NCBI RefSeq assembly: GCF_015476655.1 | Contig: NZ_JABFHF010000032.1 | Span: 1-64,000 of the forward strand | Direction of reading: 5' to 3' | Length of the DNA: 64,000 nucleotides | Source of the DNA: Aquiflexum lacus | GTDB taxonomy: Bacteria; Bacteroidota; Bacteroidia; Cytophagales; Cyclobacteriaceae | Shown: one piece after another, positions 36,032 to 44,001 of the stretch | How positions within the stretch are numbered: position 1 is the first letter of the stretch | Layout: each line of letters opens with the position of its first letter | Made by a program: the position numbers and the translations under genes | Notes under the pieces: model-generated | The model's database searches: none | Told to the model about the DNA's origin: nothing | What the model saw: only the letters and a program-made list of their open reading frames with translations

Positions 36032-37915
36032 ATGAGTGACCAAATCAAACATGAGTGTGGTATTGCAATGCTAAGGCTAAGAAAAGAGCCGCAGTATTAC
36101 ATTGAAAAATATGGATCTCCCCTGTATGCTCCCAATAGATTGTATGTGCTGATGCAAAAGCAGATCAATAGAGGGCAGGATGGTGCTGGATTGGCAAATA
36201 TAAAAATCAATACCAAGCCGGGGACACGCTACATCAGTCGTTACAGGTCAATTGAACCACAAGCTGTAAATTATATTTTTGATAAAATTTACAAAAAGTA
36301 TAAAAAGGCAAAGAAGCAAGGTGGTGAAAAGGGATTGTTTGATGCGGAATGGCTAAAGGAAAATATCGCTTTTTCAGGAGAAGTTTGGTTGGGCCACCTG
36401 AGGTATGGTACCCATGGGGAAAACAGCATTGAAACCTGCCACCCATTTTTGAAGCAAAATAACTGGAGAAGCAGGAATCTGGTCATGGCAGGAAATTTCA
36501 ACATGACAAATGTAGAGGAGCTTTTTGACAGACTTGTCGAATTGGGTCAGCATCCAAAAGAAAAGACGGATACAGTTACTGTCATGGAAAAAATAGGACA
36601 TTTTTTGGATGAAGAAAACCAACGCATTTTTGATAAATACAAACATCAATACTCCAATGAACAGATCACAGCAGTAATTGAAGACGAACTGGACGTCGCA
36701 AGAATCCTTAGGAGATCCTGCAGGGATTTGGATGGAGGATATGCGATGGCAGGTTTGATAGGTAATGGATCAAGTTTTGTGGTAAGGGATCCGACCGGAA
36801 TAAGACCGGCATATTATTATGCAGATGATGAAATTGTAGTCGTAGCGTCAGAAAAACCTGCGATTAAATCCGCCTTCAACATAGATTACAAGGAGATCAG
36901 GGAAATTCAACCTGGTCATGCATTGGTCATCAACAAAGACGGGTCATATGCAGAGCATGAGATCATGCCGGCAAGGGAAAAGAAATCATGTAGCTTTGAA
37001 AGGATATATTTTTCAAGAGGTACAGATCCCGATATATATAGAGAAAGAAAATTATTGGGAAAAGCATTGATTCCTCAGGTACTTCAGGCCATAGATTTCG
37101 ACTTAAAGAATACTGTATTTTCATATATTCCCAATACTGCGGAAACTGCTTTTTTGGGGATGATAGAAGGCTTGGAAGATTACCTCAGTGCCAAAAGAAG
37201 AGAAGTGCTTTTAGAGGGGAAACCACACCTTGAAGACTTGGAGGAGCTATTGAATTTCAGGCCCAGGGTTGAAAAATTGGTCAGTAAAGATGTCAAATTA
37301 AGAACCTTCATCACCAATGACTCTGACCGGGATGCCATGGTGGCTAATGTTTATGATACCACTTATGAAGTGGTCAGGGCAGGGATAGATACTTTGGTTG
37401 TCATAGATGACAGTATTGTACGAGGGACCACTTTGGAAAAGAGTATCCTCACCACATTGGACAAATTGAATCCAAAAAGAATCATCATTGTTTCTTCAGC
37501 ACCGCAGATCAGGTATCCGGATTGTTATGGAATTGACATGTCCAAACTTAAGGATTTTATTGCTTTTAGAGCAACAATCCAACTGCTTCAAGACCAAGGT
37601 TTATCTAATCTTCTAGACGATACCTATGATAAATGCGTAGCCAAACAGGTTTTGACTGAAAATTATGTCAAGGATATTTATGCGCCATTTACTGATCAGG
37701 AGATCTCTGATAAAATCGCCGAAATTATCACATCAAAAGAGATCAATGCGCAGGTAAAGGTGATTTATCAGACTGTAGAAAACCTGAATAAATGTATTCC
37801 CGACCATCAAGGAGATTGGTATTTTACGGGAGATTTCCCTACAACAGGGGGAATGAGGGTTGTGAATAGAGCTTTTGCCAATTATATGGAAGGAAAAGTA
37901 GTCAGAGCTTATTAG
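36032..37915 (+). CDS. Amidophosphoribosyltransferase family protein (long PurF-like form)
   Basis: Class II glutamine amidotransferase fused to a phosphoribosyltransferase. The glutaminase nucleophile would be C9 (HECGIAML), after a short N-terminal extension that may be removed. RGQDGAG and GNFNMTN match glutaminase motifs. The PRPP-binding motif VVIDDSIVRGTT is near residues 462-473. At 627 aa it is about 120 residues longer than ordinary PurF. The extra length is mostly an insert in the glutaminase half and a C-terminal extension. It could be a PurF paralogue with another acceptor or a regulatory role. No other purine genes are nearby. Confidence 0.85.
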   Translation: MSDQIKHECGIAMLRLRKEPQYYIEKYGSPLYAPNRLYVLMQKQINRGQDGAGLANIKINTKPGTRYISRYRSIEPQAVNYIFDKIYKKYKKAKKQGGEKGLFDAEWLKENIAFSGEVWLGHLRYGTHGENSIETCHPFLKQNNWRSRNLVMAGNFNMTNVEELFDRLVELGQHPKEKTDTVTVMEKIGHFLDEENQRIFDKYKHQYSNEQITAVIEDELDVARILRRSCRDLDGGYAMAGLIGNGSSFVVRDPTGIRPAYYYADDEIVVVASEKPAIKSAFNIDYKEIREIQPGHALVINKDGSYAEHEIMPAREKKSCSFERIYFSRGTDPDIYRERKLLGKALIPQVLQAIDFDLKNTVFSYIPNTAETAFLGMIEGLEDYLSAKRREVLLEGKPHLEDLEELLNFRPRVEKLVSKDVKLRTFITNDSDRDAMVANVYDTTYEVVRAGIDTLVVIDDSIVRGTTLEKSILTTLDKLNPKRIIIVSSAPQIRYPDCYGIDMSKLKDFIAFRATIQLLQDQGLSNLLDDTYDKCVAKQVLTENYVKDIYAPFTDQEISDKIAEIITSKEINAQVKVIYQTVENLNKCIPDHQGDWYFTGDFPTTGGMRVVNRAFANYMEGKVVRAY

Positions 37916-37917
37916 TC

Positions 37918-38015
37918 GTACAAAGTACCGTCCGTTCCGGCAGACAGGTTGTACCGAGCACTATCTATCCCATACGTGGCTTAATCTTTGGGGTATCATA
38001 CTTTGTACTTTGTAC
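37918..38015. repeat. GTAC-rich inverted repeat between convergent genes
   Basis: GTACAAAGTA at 37918-37927 is the exact reverse complement of TACTTTGTAC at 37999-38008 and again at 38006-38015. The words match the GTAC-rich repeats near 11383 and 19826. The pairing could form a transcription-ending hairpin between the convergent PurF-like and receiver genes, although no T tract follows. Confidence 0.5.
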
Positions 38016-38016
38016 A

Positions 38017-38379
38017 TTAATTCAGATTTTTGATTACTTCTAACAACTCATCGGGATTGATAGGTTTTGAAATAAACGCATCTGCTCCGGCGGCTATGGC
38101 TTTGCTTGCTACTTCTTGATCCCCGTATCTGGTAATCAATACTACCTTGGATTCTGGCTGTTTTTCCTTTAGCGTACGAAGTATTTCTATTCCGGTCATG
38201 TCAGGAAGTCTGTAATCCAAAACAGCCAGTTTAAAGACGTTTAGCTCCATGAGTTCAAAAGCATCTTTTCCGTTTTGGGCATCCATAACTTCAAACCCAT
38301 TTTTGGACAAAAATTTGGTCAGCAGTTTGCAGAAAATTACATCATCCTCAACTATCAATATCTTTACATTCATGTTCAC
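38017..38379 (-). CDS. Receiver-only response regulator
   Basis: A 120-aa CheY-like receiver without an output domain. It has the acidic pocket (VEDDV), the phospho-acceptor aspartate in LAVLDYRLPDMTG (near 55), T/S in VVLIT and the lysine in ISKPINPDELL. The match in DYRLPD and KPINPDELL to the sigma-54 regulator at 33708 suggests a shared origin and perhaps a shared phosphodonor. It may act as a phosphate shuttle or sink. Confidence 0.9.
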   Translation of the reverse strand: MNMNVKILIVEDDVIFCKLLTKFLSKNGFEVMDAQNGKDAFELMELNVFKLAVLDYRLPDMTGIEILRTLKEKQPESKVVLITRYGDQEVASKAIAAGADAFISKPINPDELLEVIKNLN

Positions 38380-38475
38380 AGCTTTGATTTGGTAAATTAA
38401 AACAATGTGTTTAAAGTTTGCTTTTTATTTTAGGAAAAAATTCCTCAAGTTAGGGAGTCATACAATGGTTAAATT

Positions 38476-39528
38476 ATGGAATTAGATATAAAACTACTTA
38501 AAAAGATTTGTGAAATACCTGGTGCCCCGGGTTTTGAAAAAAGGATTCGGGATTTAGTGATAAATATAGTGACTTCACTTGCTGATGAGGTGAAAATAGA
38601 CAATCTAGGTAATGTCATTGCCATTAAAAAAGCCAAAAATAACTCTGATGGCAAAAAAGTGATGGTAGCCGCCCATATGGATGAGATTGGTTTCATTGTT
38701 ACCCATATAGATGATAAGGGATTTGTCCGCTTCCACACGCTTGGTGGATTTGATCCAAAGACCCTAACCGCACAAAGGGTAATTGTCCATGGGAACAAGG
38801 ATCTGATCGGTGTCATGGGCAGTAAACCCATCCATGTGATGACTGCCGATGAAAAGAAAAAGCTTCCAGAGATTACAGATTTTTTTATCGATTTGGGGAT
38901 GTCCAAAGAGGAGGTAGAAAAATACATCAAAGTAGGTGATCCGATTACGCGGGATAGGGAATTAATAGAAATGGGTAATTGTGTCAATTGTAAATCAATT
39001 GACAATAGGGTGGCGGTTTTTATTCTGATTGAAGCGCTTAGGATTTTGGAAAATCCAGCTTATGATGTATATGCCACATTTACGGTTCAGGAAGAAGTCG
39101 GAATCCGCGGTGCCAATGTGGCTGCCCATGGCATCAATCCTGATTTTGGAATTGCTTTGGATACTACGATAGCTTTTGATGTGCCCGGGGCACAGCCTCA
39201 TGAAAGGGTCACCGAGTTGGGTAAAGGCACGGCCATCAAAATCATGGATGCCTCTACCATCTGTGACTACAGGATGGTGTCATTCATGAAGCAAACTGCG
39301 GAGAAATATAATATAGCCTGGCAACCGGAAATCCTGACAGCAGGAGGTACGGATACTGCAGGTGTACAGCGAATGGGCAAGCAGGGAGCAATTGCGGGTG
39401 CAATTTCCATTCCCACAAGACATTTGCATCAGGTCATTGAAATGGCTGATAAATCCGATATTTCAAACAGCATACTTTTATTGAAGGCCTGTCTGGAAGA
39501 TATGCATAGCTATGATTGGAGTCATTGA
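38476..39528 (+). CDS. M42 family metallopeptidase
   Basis: A cytosolic di-metal aminopeptidase/glutamyl-aminopeptidase-like enzyme of 350 aa. Metal and catalytic motifs in order: H in VAAHMDEIGF (about 71), D in KSIDNRVAV, EE in TVQEEVGIRG, D in IALDTTIAFD, and H in PTRHLHQVIE near 318. Members cleave short peptides and often form 12-subunit tetrahedral particles. The gene is monocistronic, followed by a terminator. Confidence 0.92.
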   Translation: MELDIKLLKKICEIPGAPGFEKRIRDLVINIVTSLADEVKIDNLGNVIAIKKAKNNSDGKKVMVAAHMDEIGFIVTHIDDKGFVRFHTLGGFDPKTLTAQRVIVHGNKDLIGVMGSKPIHVMTADEKKKLPEITDFFIDLGMSKEEVEKYIKVGDPITRDRELIEMGNCVNCKSIDNRVAVFILIEALRILENPAYDVYATFTVQEEVGIRGANVAAHGINPDFGIALDTTIAFDVPGAQPHERVTELGKGTAIKIMDASTICDYRMVSFMKQTAEKYNIAWQPEILTAGGTDTAGVQRMGKQGAIAGAISIPTRHLHQVIEMADKSDISNSILLLKACLEDMHSYDWSH

Positions 39529-39555
39529 AAAGATTTAGCGAAAAAAACCATAATT

Positions 39556-39582
39556 AGGTCTGATTATTCAGGCCTTTTTTTT
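39556..39582 (+). terminator. Intrinsic terminator after M42 peptidase
   Basis: An 8-bp stem AGGTCTGA/TCAGGCCT with one G-U pair and a TTAT loop, followed by seven T residues. Confidence 0.85.
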
Positions 39583-39628
39583 CTATTGACGTTAGTCTTT
39601 CATTCAAAAAGAAAATCCAATGGTTTAA

Positions 39629-39660
39629 ATTAATTTATATCGCAAGAGATATAAATTAAT
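39629..39660. promoter_or_regulatory. Operator-like inverted repeat, site 1
   Basis: A perfect 13-bp inverted repeat: arms ATTAATTTATATC (39629-39641) and its complement (39648-39660) around GCAAGA. The core TATATCGCAAGAGATATA resembles the second site (TATCGTGCACGATA). It is a candidate binding site for the OhrR-type repressor encoded at the end of the operon. Confidence 0.6.
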
Positions 39661-39663
39661 CCC

Positions 39664-39685
39664 TATATTTGTATCGTGCACGATA
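39664..39685 (+). promoter_or_regulatory. -7 box with overlapping palindromic operator, site 2
   Basis: TATATTTG at 39664-39671 fits the Bacteroidota -7 box TAnnTTTG. It abuts TATCGTGCACGATA at 39672-39685, a perfect 14-bp palindrome lying where transcription would start. A palindrome on the start site is the usual place for a MarR/OhrR repressor. The peroxidase start codon is 24 bp downstream. Confidence 0.6.
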
Positions 39686-39709
39686 TAATGAAAATTAATA
39701 CTTAGATTT

Positions 39710-40192
39710 ATGAAAAACAGGTTTTATGATTTCTCCGCCAATAACCTTCAAGGCAAAGAAGTACCCATGTCAGAATTCAAAGGAAAGACGGTTTTGGTAG
39801 TGAATACGGCAAGCCAATGTGGACTTACACCGCAATATGAAGGATTGGAGAAACTCAATCAAAAATACAAAGACAAAGGCTTGGTCATCCTTGGATTTCC
39901 CTGCAACCAATTCGGCAATCAGGAGCCCGGGGATTCCAAAGACATTGCAGAAGGATGCCTACTGAACTATGGTGTTACCTTTCCCATGTTTTCCAAAATC
40001 GAAGTCAACGGAAAAAATGCCCATCCCGTATTCAAATACCTCAAAAATGAATTAGGTGGCTTACTTGGGTCAAGGATTAAGTGGAACTTCACCAAGTTTC
40101 TGCTGGATGCAAACGGCAAACCCGTCAAGAGATTTTCACCCATTACCAAGCCTGAGGAGATCGATAAATACCTTAGAAAAATTTTAAAATAA
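39710..40192 (+). CDS. Glutathione peroxidase family (thiol peroxidase)
   Basis: Reduces hydrogen peroxide or organic hydroperoxides. A 160-aa thioredoxin fold with peroxidatic C37 in NTASQCGLT, glutamine in [12 protein letters not shown], and tryptophan in KWNFTKFL. A second cysteine (FPCNQ) is the likely resolving residue, so electrons probably come from thioredoxin rather than glutathione (family knowledge). First gene of a redox operon of peroxidase, flavin reductase, DoxX and OhrR regulator, with operator palindromes directly upstream. Confidence 0.93.
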   Translation: MKNRFYDFSANNLQGKEVPMSEFKGKTVLVVNTASQCGLTPQYEGLEKLNQKYKDKGLVILGFPCNQFGNQEPGDSKDIAEGCLLNYGVTFPMFSKIEVNGKNAHPVFKYLKNELGGLLGSRIKWNFTKFLLDANGKPVKRFSPITKPEEIDKYLRKILK

Positions 40193-40222
40193 AATGCACC
40201 TTAGCAATTTTCCCGATTTACG

Positions 40223-41461
40223 ATGTCAGACAATCCATTAAACCGTCCATTTACTTTTCCAAGCGGGGTATTGGTGAAAAACCGACTGTTCAAATCTGCC
40301 ATGAGCGAAGGTCTTGGCAGCAAGGATGGTTCGCCCAAACCGATGCTCGATCTGCTTTACCGAAAATGGGCGGATGGAGGTATTGGTCTTTGTGTCACAG
40401 GAAATGTGATGATTGACAAAAAGGCACTTGGGGAGCCAGGAAATGTGGTCATAGAAGATGCCTCAGGCTTTGAGGGATTGAAATCCTGGGCCAAAAACGC
40501 CACAGCCAACGGGACTCACTGTTGGGTTCAGTTGAACCATCCCGGAAAGCAGGCGCCGAAAGGGCTGAACAAAGAAACAGTTTCTCCCTCGGCTATTCCG
40601 TTTAGGAAAGACATGCAGTCTTTTTTCAACACTCCAAGAGAACTGACCGAAACGGAAATCCAGGACCTGATCAAAAGATTTGCTTTTGCAGCGAAAATGG
40701 TAAAAGAAGCCGGATTTTCAGGGGTTCAGATTCATGGTGCCCATGGATATTTGGTCAGCCAGTTTCTTTCTCCCCATCATAATCAGCGGACGGACAAGTG
40801 GGGCGGGGACTCGGAAAGACGCAGAAGGTTTGTTTTGGAAGTTTATCAGGCCATGCGGGATGCTGTCGGAACGGACTTTCCTATAGGAATAAAACTTAAT
40901 TCTGCTGATTTTCAGCGTGGTGGATTTACGGATGAGGAATCTTTGGAAACCATCAAGGCATTGGAATCGGCTGGTATTGACCTGATAGAAATATCAGGAG
41001 GAACTTACGAAGCCCCTGCAATGATGGGAGCAAAATGGAAAGAAAGCACCCGAAAAAGGGAAGCCTATTTTATGGATTTTGCGGTCAAAGCCAGGAAAGC
41101 GGTAAAAATTCCTTTGGTGGTAACAGGTGGATTCAAAAGCTATGAACGCATGGCTGAAGCCATCGAGTCAGGAAATGTGGATTTTGTGGGTTTGGCAAGG
41201 TTGATCGCCGTGGAGCCTGATGCACCTCTCAGACTCCTGAGTGGGCATTCTCCAAAGATATCTATCCAACCAATCAAAACCGGAATCGGCCCCATCGATA
41301 AAATGAGCGTCATGGAGACTGTGTGGTACCGTGAACAGTTGGAAAGAATGGGTAAAGGAATGGAACCAAAGCCAAACTTATCGGCCTTTGTTGTATTCCT
41401 GAAATTCGCTTATAAGTTGATATTCAAAAGAAAAGGGGCACTTAAGGAAAGGGCCTCCTGA
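40223..41461 (+). CDS. NADH:flavin oxidoreductase, old yellow enzyme family
   Basis: FMN-dependent TIM-barrel reductase of 412 aa, acting on activated double bonds such as enones. The substrate-binding pair is in QIHGAHGYL, followed by FLSPHHNQRTDKWGG. Near the C-terminus the flavin-phosphate segments VTGGFKS and FVGLARL are seen. There are extra basic residues in the tail (FKRKGALKER) and no Fe-S domain. Second gene of the operon, 30 bp after the peroxidase. It may remove reactive enals formed by lipid peroxidation (inference). Confidence 0.92.
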   Translation: MSDNPLNRPFTFPSGVLVKNRLFKSAMSEGLGSKDGSPKPMLDLLYRKWADGGIGLCVTGNVMIDKKALGEPGNVVIEDASGFEGLKSWAKNATANGTHCWVQLNHPGKQAPKGLNKETVSPSAIPFRKDMQSFFNTPRELTETEIQDLIKRFAFAAKMVKEAGFSGVQIHGAHGYLVSQFLSPHHNQRTDKWGGDSERRRRFVLEVYQAMRDAVGTDFPIGIKLNSADFQRGGFTDEESLETIKALESAGIDLIEISGGTYEAPAMMGAKWKESTRKREAYFMDFAVKARKAVKIPLVVTGGFKSYERMAEAIESGNVDFVGLARLIAVEPDAPLRLLSGHSPKISIQPIKTGIGPIDKMSVMETVWYREQLERMGKGMEPKPNLSAFVVFLKFAYKLIFKRKGALKERAS

Positions 41462-41492
41462 TTTTTATTTTCAATCCAAAATCTTCAATATC

Positions 41493-41933
41493 ATGGAATC
41501 AATATTCAATCCCACCATTCAGCCCAAAACCAACATCGGACAGACTATCGTCAGGGTCCTGCTAGGCAGTTTTCTGCTTTTTGCTGGTATAAGCCACCTA
41601 TCTTTCAATAGGGCAGAATTTTTGGCGCAGGTACCACCTTGGGTTCCCATGGATCCGGATCTGGTTGTAATCCTGTCAGGAATAGTGGAAATCCTGCTTG
41701 GAGCATCCTTGCTTTTTCTTTCTTCGAAAAGGGTTCAGGTCGGTTGGGTGGCAGCACTTTTCTTTGTCCTGATTTTTCCAGGTAATATTTCCCAGTATGT
41801 CAATGGGATTGACGCCTTTGGGTTGGATACTGACCGCGCCCGGTTCATCCGTTTATTTTTCCAGCCGGTTTTGATTTTTATGGCAATATGGTCCACGGGT
41901 GCATGGCAGGTTTGGAGAAACAGAAACAAATAA
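41493..41933 (+). CDS. DoxX family membrane protein
   Basis: A 146-aa inner-membrane protein with four predicted helices (about 18-36, 56-76, 83-101, 117-137), the DoxX pattern. Members have been linked to thiol/redox stress in other bacteria. Its place between an old yellow enzyme and an OhrR regulator supports a redox role. The stop is 4 bp before the regulator's start. Confidence 0.8.
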   Translation: MESIFNPTIQPKTNIGQTIVRVLLGSFLLFAGISHLSFNRAEFLAQVPPWVPMDPDLVVILSGIVEILLGASLLFLSSKRVQVGWVAALFFVLIFPGNISQYVNGIDAFGLDTDRARFIRLFFQPVLIFMAIWSTGAWQVWRNRNK

Positions 41934-41937
41934 TAAG

Positions 41938-42378
41938 ATGGATCAGCTAAAACTTGCTAACCAGATTTGCTTCCCGGTGTATGCCGCCTCAAGGTTGATC
42001 ATCAGGGAATACCAGCCTCATTTGGACAAAATTGGGATCACCTACCCCCAGTATTTGGTGTTGTTGGTTCTTTGGGAAAATGACGGAATGGCGGTCAATG
42101 ACATTGCCCATAAGTTGATTTTGAATACCAATACAGTGACGCCACTATTGAAGCGGATGGAGACATTGGGATTGGTATCCAGGATTCGCTCTGAAGAAGA
42201 TGAAAGGAAGGTCATTGTCAGACTTACTGCTAAAGGAAGTGAAATGAAAGTAGAAGCTGCACATATTCCTTTCAGCTTGATGGCCGACATTTCGCCTGAT
42301 GAGCTCAAGATGGAGGAATTGCTGGCAATGAAAAATAAACTGGAAGAGTGGATTGAATTTTTGAAGAGAAAGGGGTAG
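41938..42378 (+). CDS. OhrR/MarR-family peroxide-sensing repressor
   Basis: A 146-aa winged-helix regulator. The N-terminal NQICFPVYAASRLI matches the OhrR subgroup, where the single cysteine (C11 here) is oxidised by organic hydroperoxides and releases DNA. YPQYLVLLVLWE, TPLLKRMETLGLV and EEDERKVIVRLT complete the MarR core. The start is set at ATG 41938, 4 bp after DoxX; a longer frame from 41899 would overlap DoxX. It probably represses its own operon through the palindromes near 39630-39685. Confidence 0.92.
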   Translation: MDQLKLANQICFPVYAASRLIIREYQPHLDKIGITYPQYLVLLVLWENDGMAVNDIAHKLILNTNTVTPLLKRMETLGLVSRIRSEEDERKVIVRLTAKGSEMKVEAAHIPFSLMADISPDELKMEELLAMKNKLEEWIEFLKRKG

Positions 42379-42412
42379 AATCCCGATCAAGCCAGTTACT
42401 GAGTTTGGTTTT

Positions 42413-43501
42413 TTATTTGATTTCCTCTTTATATAATTCTTTCATCACTTTTATCTTCTCCGGATTCTCGACAAGTGATTGATCGGAAAACATCATAATG
42501 CCTGTTGACGGTGATCTGGAACCTTCAATCATTACCTGTCGGAATTCTTCGGGGCTAATTATTCCGGGATTGTTGTGCGCCTGAACGATGGGCCAGATCA
42601 AAATATTTTCAATCTTTTCAGTTTGGATTGTTTTTCCAAGCCAGTCAACATATTCTCCCACCCAAGCAGTTGGTCTACCTTTCATATGGTGAAAAAGCAT
42701 GGGAGAAAGCACATCTGCTCTTTCTGCAATTGCCACCGGATCAATTCCAAGATTGCGGTACAAAGCCGAATCATAATCCGTCGGATACCATGAACAATAA
42801 AATACACCCAATTTGGCTTCAGGTTGCTTTTCCTTGAGGATACTTCCCATATCTTCAATCCAACCATTCAAGATACCAACTCTCCATTTTCTCCATTCAG
42901 GGTCACGGTTGGTAAGGATCCAAGATGCTTTTTGGGAAATGTTTTCTCCAGGGATTTCCTGTTGGATTTCTTCACTGAATATGCTTGTACAGCGATTGCA
43001 AAAGCAGGTTTCTGGTAGTATGGGTTCAGTGGTTTCAAATTGCGCATGCCAATGCACATAATCCAGAAAAACACCATCAACCGCATAGTTGCCCAAAATA
43101 TCCAGAAGTTGTTTTTTCCGGTAATCTTTGAAACCTTCATGCGTAGGGCAAATTCCCATAAACCAATCAGCAGGAGGGGATTGTTCTCCTTTTTCATTGA
43201 TAGGCCATGCATTGGGATGATCCTGAAGGTATTCCTTGCCATTTAGAGTCGGGAACTCCACGAATACTTTTATTCCCTGTTCCTTGGCTGTTTTATAGAA
43301 CTCCTGATTCAAAGAAATACTTCTTACAAACACAGCATTCATCCCCAAGGAATCAAATCTATATCCGGCTTTGAGGAGGGTAGCAGGATTGCCATATACC
43401 CCTTTGATAAATTCAGACTCCTCTATGGTTTGGTTAGGAGTTTGGCAGGAAAGAGTAGAAACAGAAAATAGGATGATGAGAAGAAAAGGAAAGGCTCTCA
43501 T
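42413..43501 (-). CDS. Lipoprotein with glycosidase-like TIM-barrel domain
   Basis: About 362 aa from ATG 43501. This start gives a lipoprotein signal ending at lipobox STLSC; an upstream start at 43567 would bury it. The body looks like a putative glycoside-hydrolase/GHL TIM barrel: GMNAVFVRSI, GIKVFVEFPT, VDGVFLDYVHWHA, and a late IWPIVQAHN strand. A Cx2C pair (CFCNRC) may bind metal. No specific family can be named with certainty. It is convergent with the OhrR gene and stands alone. Confidence 0.72.
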   Translation of the reverse strand: MRAFPFLLIILFSVSTLSCQTPNQTIEESEFIKGVYGNPATLLKAGYRFDSLGMNAVFVRSISLNQEFYKTAKEQGIKVFVEFPTLNGKEYLQDHPNAWPINEKGEQSPPADWFMGICPTHEGFKDYRKKQLLDILGNYAVDGVFLDYVHWHAQFETTEPILPETCFCNRCTSIFSEEIQQEIPGENISQKASWILTNRDPEWRKWRVGILNGWIEDMGSILKEKQPEAKLGVFYCSWYPTDYDSALYRNLGIDPVAIAERADVLSPMLFHHMKGRPTAWVGEYVDWLGKTIQTEKIENILIWPIVQAHNNPGIISPEEFRQVMIEGSRSPSTGIMMFSDQSLVENPEKIKVMKELYKEEIK

Positions 43502-43606
43502 AAGGATTAAAATGGTTTTTTGATTTGGATAGGAATCCAATTTAGGGATTTCGATCCAATTAATCACCTTAAGTCAAAATTCAAAAGTTCAATTATAAAT
43601 CAACCC

Positions 43607-43638
43607 ATCTTCGGTCTTCGGTCTTTCGTCTTCTGTCT
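43607..43638. repeat. TCTTCGGTCTTCGG simple repeat
   Basis: A short degenerate run of TCTTCGGTCTTCGGTCTTTC and TCTTCTGTC words upstream of the glycosidase-like gene. It is another intergenic repeat with its own word family. Confidence 0.5.
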
Positions 43639-43685
43639 AAAAAGAAAATGAATAGTGGGTCCAATTATCCTTTCCGCTAATCATT

Positions 43686-43973
43686 CTACCTCTTGCTGAT
43701 TTTATTGAGTGCGATACCTTTTTGCATCCTTGATCTAAAAGTTTTCATGTCCTCCTGAGACAAGGCTTTATGCTTCGTGCTTCTTCCCTGAACACGTTTT
43801 CGCCACATTTTAAAAGAGCTTTCTTTCATTTCCCTGCGCATAAGGTTGATGACTTCTTTTTCGGGGATTCCAAATTGTGCTTCGATGGCATCAAAAGGCG
43901 TGCGGTCCTCCCAAGCCATTTCTATGATTCTGTCAATTTCCTCGGCTTGAAAGTCTGTTGTTTTCTTCATCAT
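43686..43973 (-). CDS. TIGR03643 family protein
   Basis: A 95-aa basic protein: EEIDRIIEMAWEDRTPFDAIE, IPEKEVINLMRREMK, FKMWRKRVQGR, typical of TIGR03643 (DUF2805; parts quoted separately). It looks like a helix-turn-helix-like fold with a basic tail, function unknown. It diverges from the photolyase-family gene at 44002 with 28 bp between the starts. The family is often found beside such genes. The start may be 43970 instead (MKKTTDF). Confidence 0.82.
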   Translation of the reverse strand: MMKKTTDFQAEEIDRIIEMAWEDRTPFDAIEAQFGIPEKEVINLMRREMKESSFKMWRKRVQGRSTKHKALSQEDMKTFRSRMQKGIALNKISKR

Positions 43974-44001
43974 TTAAAAACTTTAGATTCGATCCATTGT
44001 T

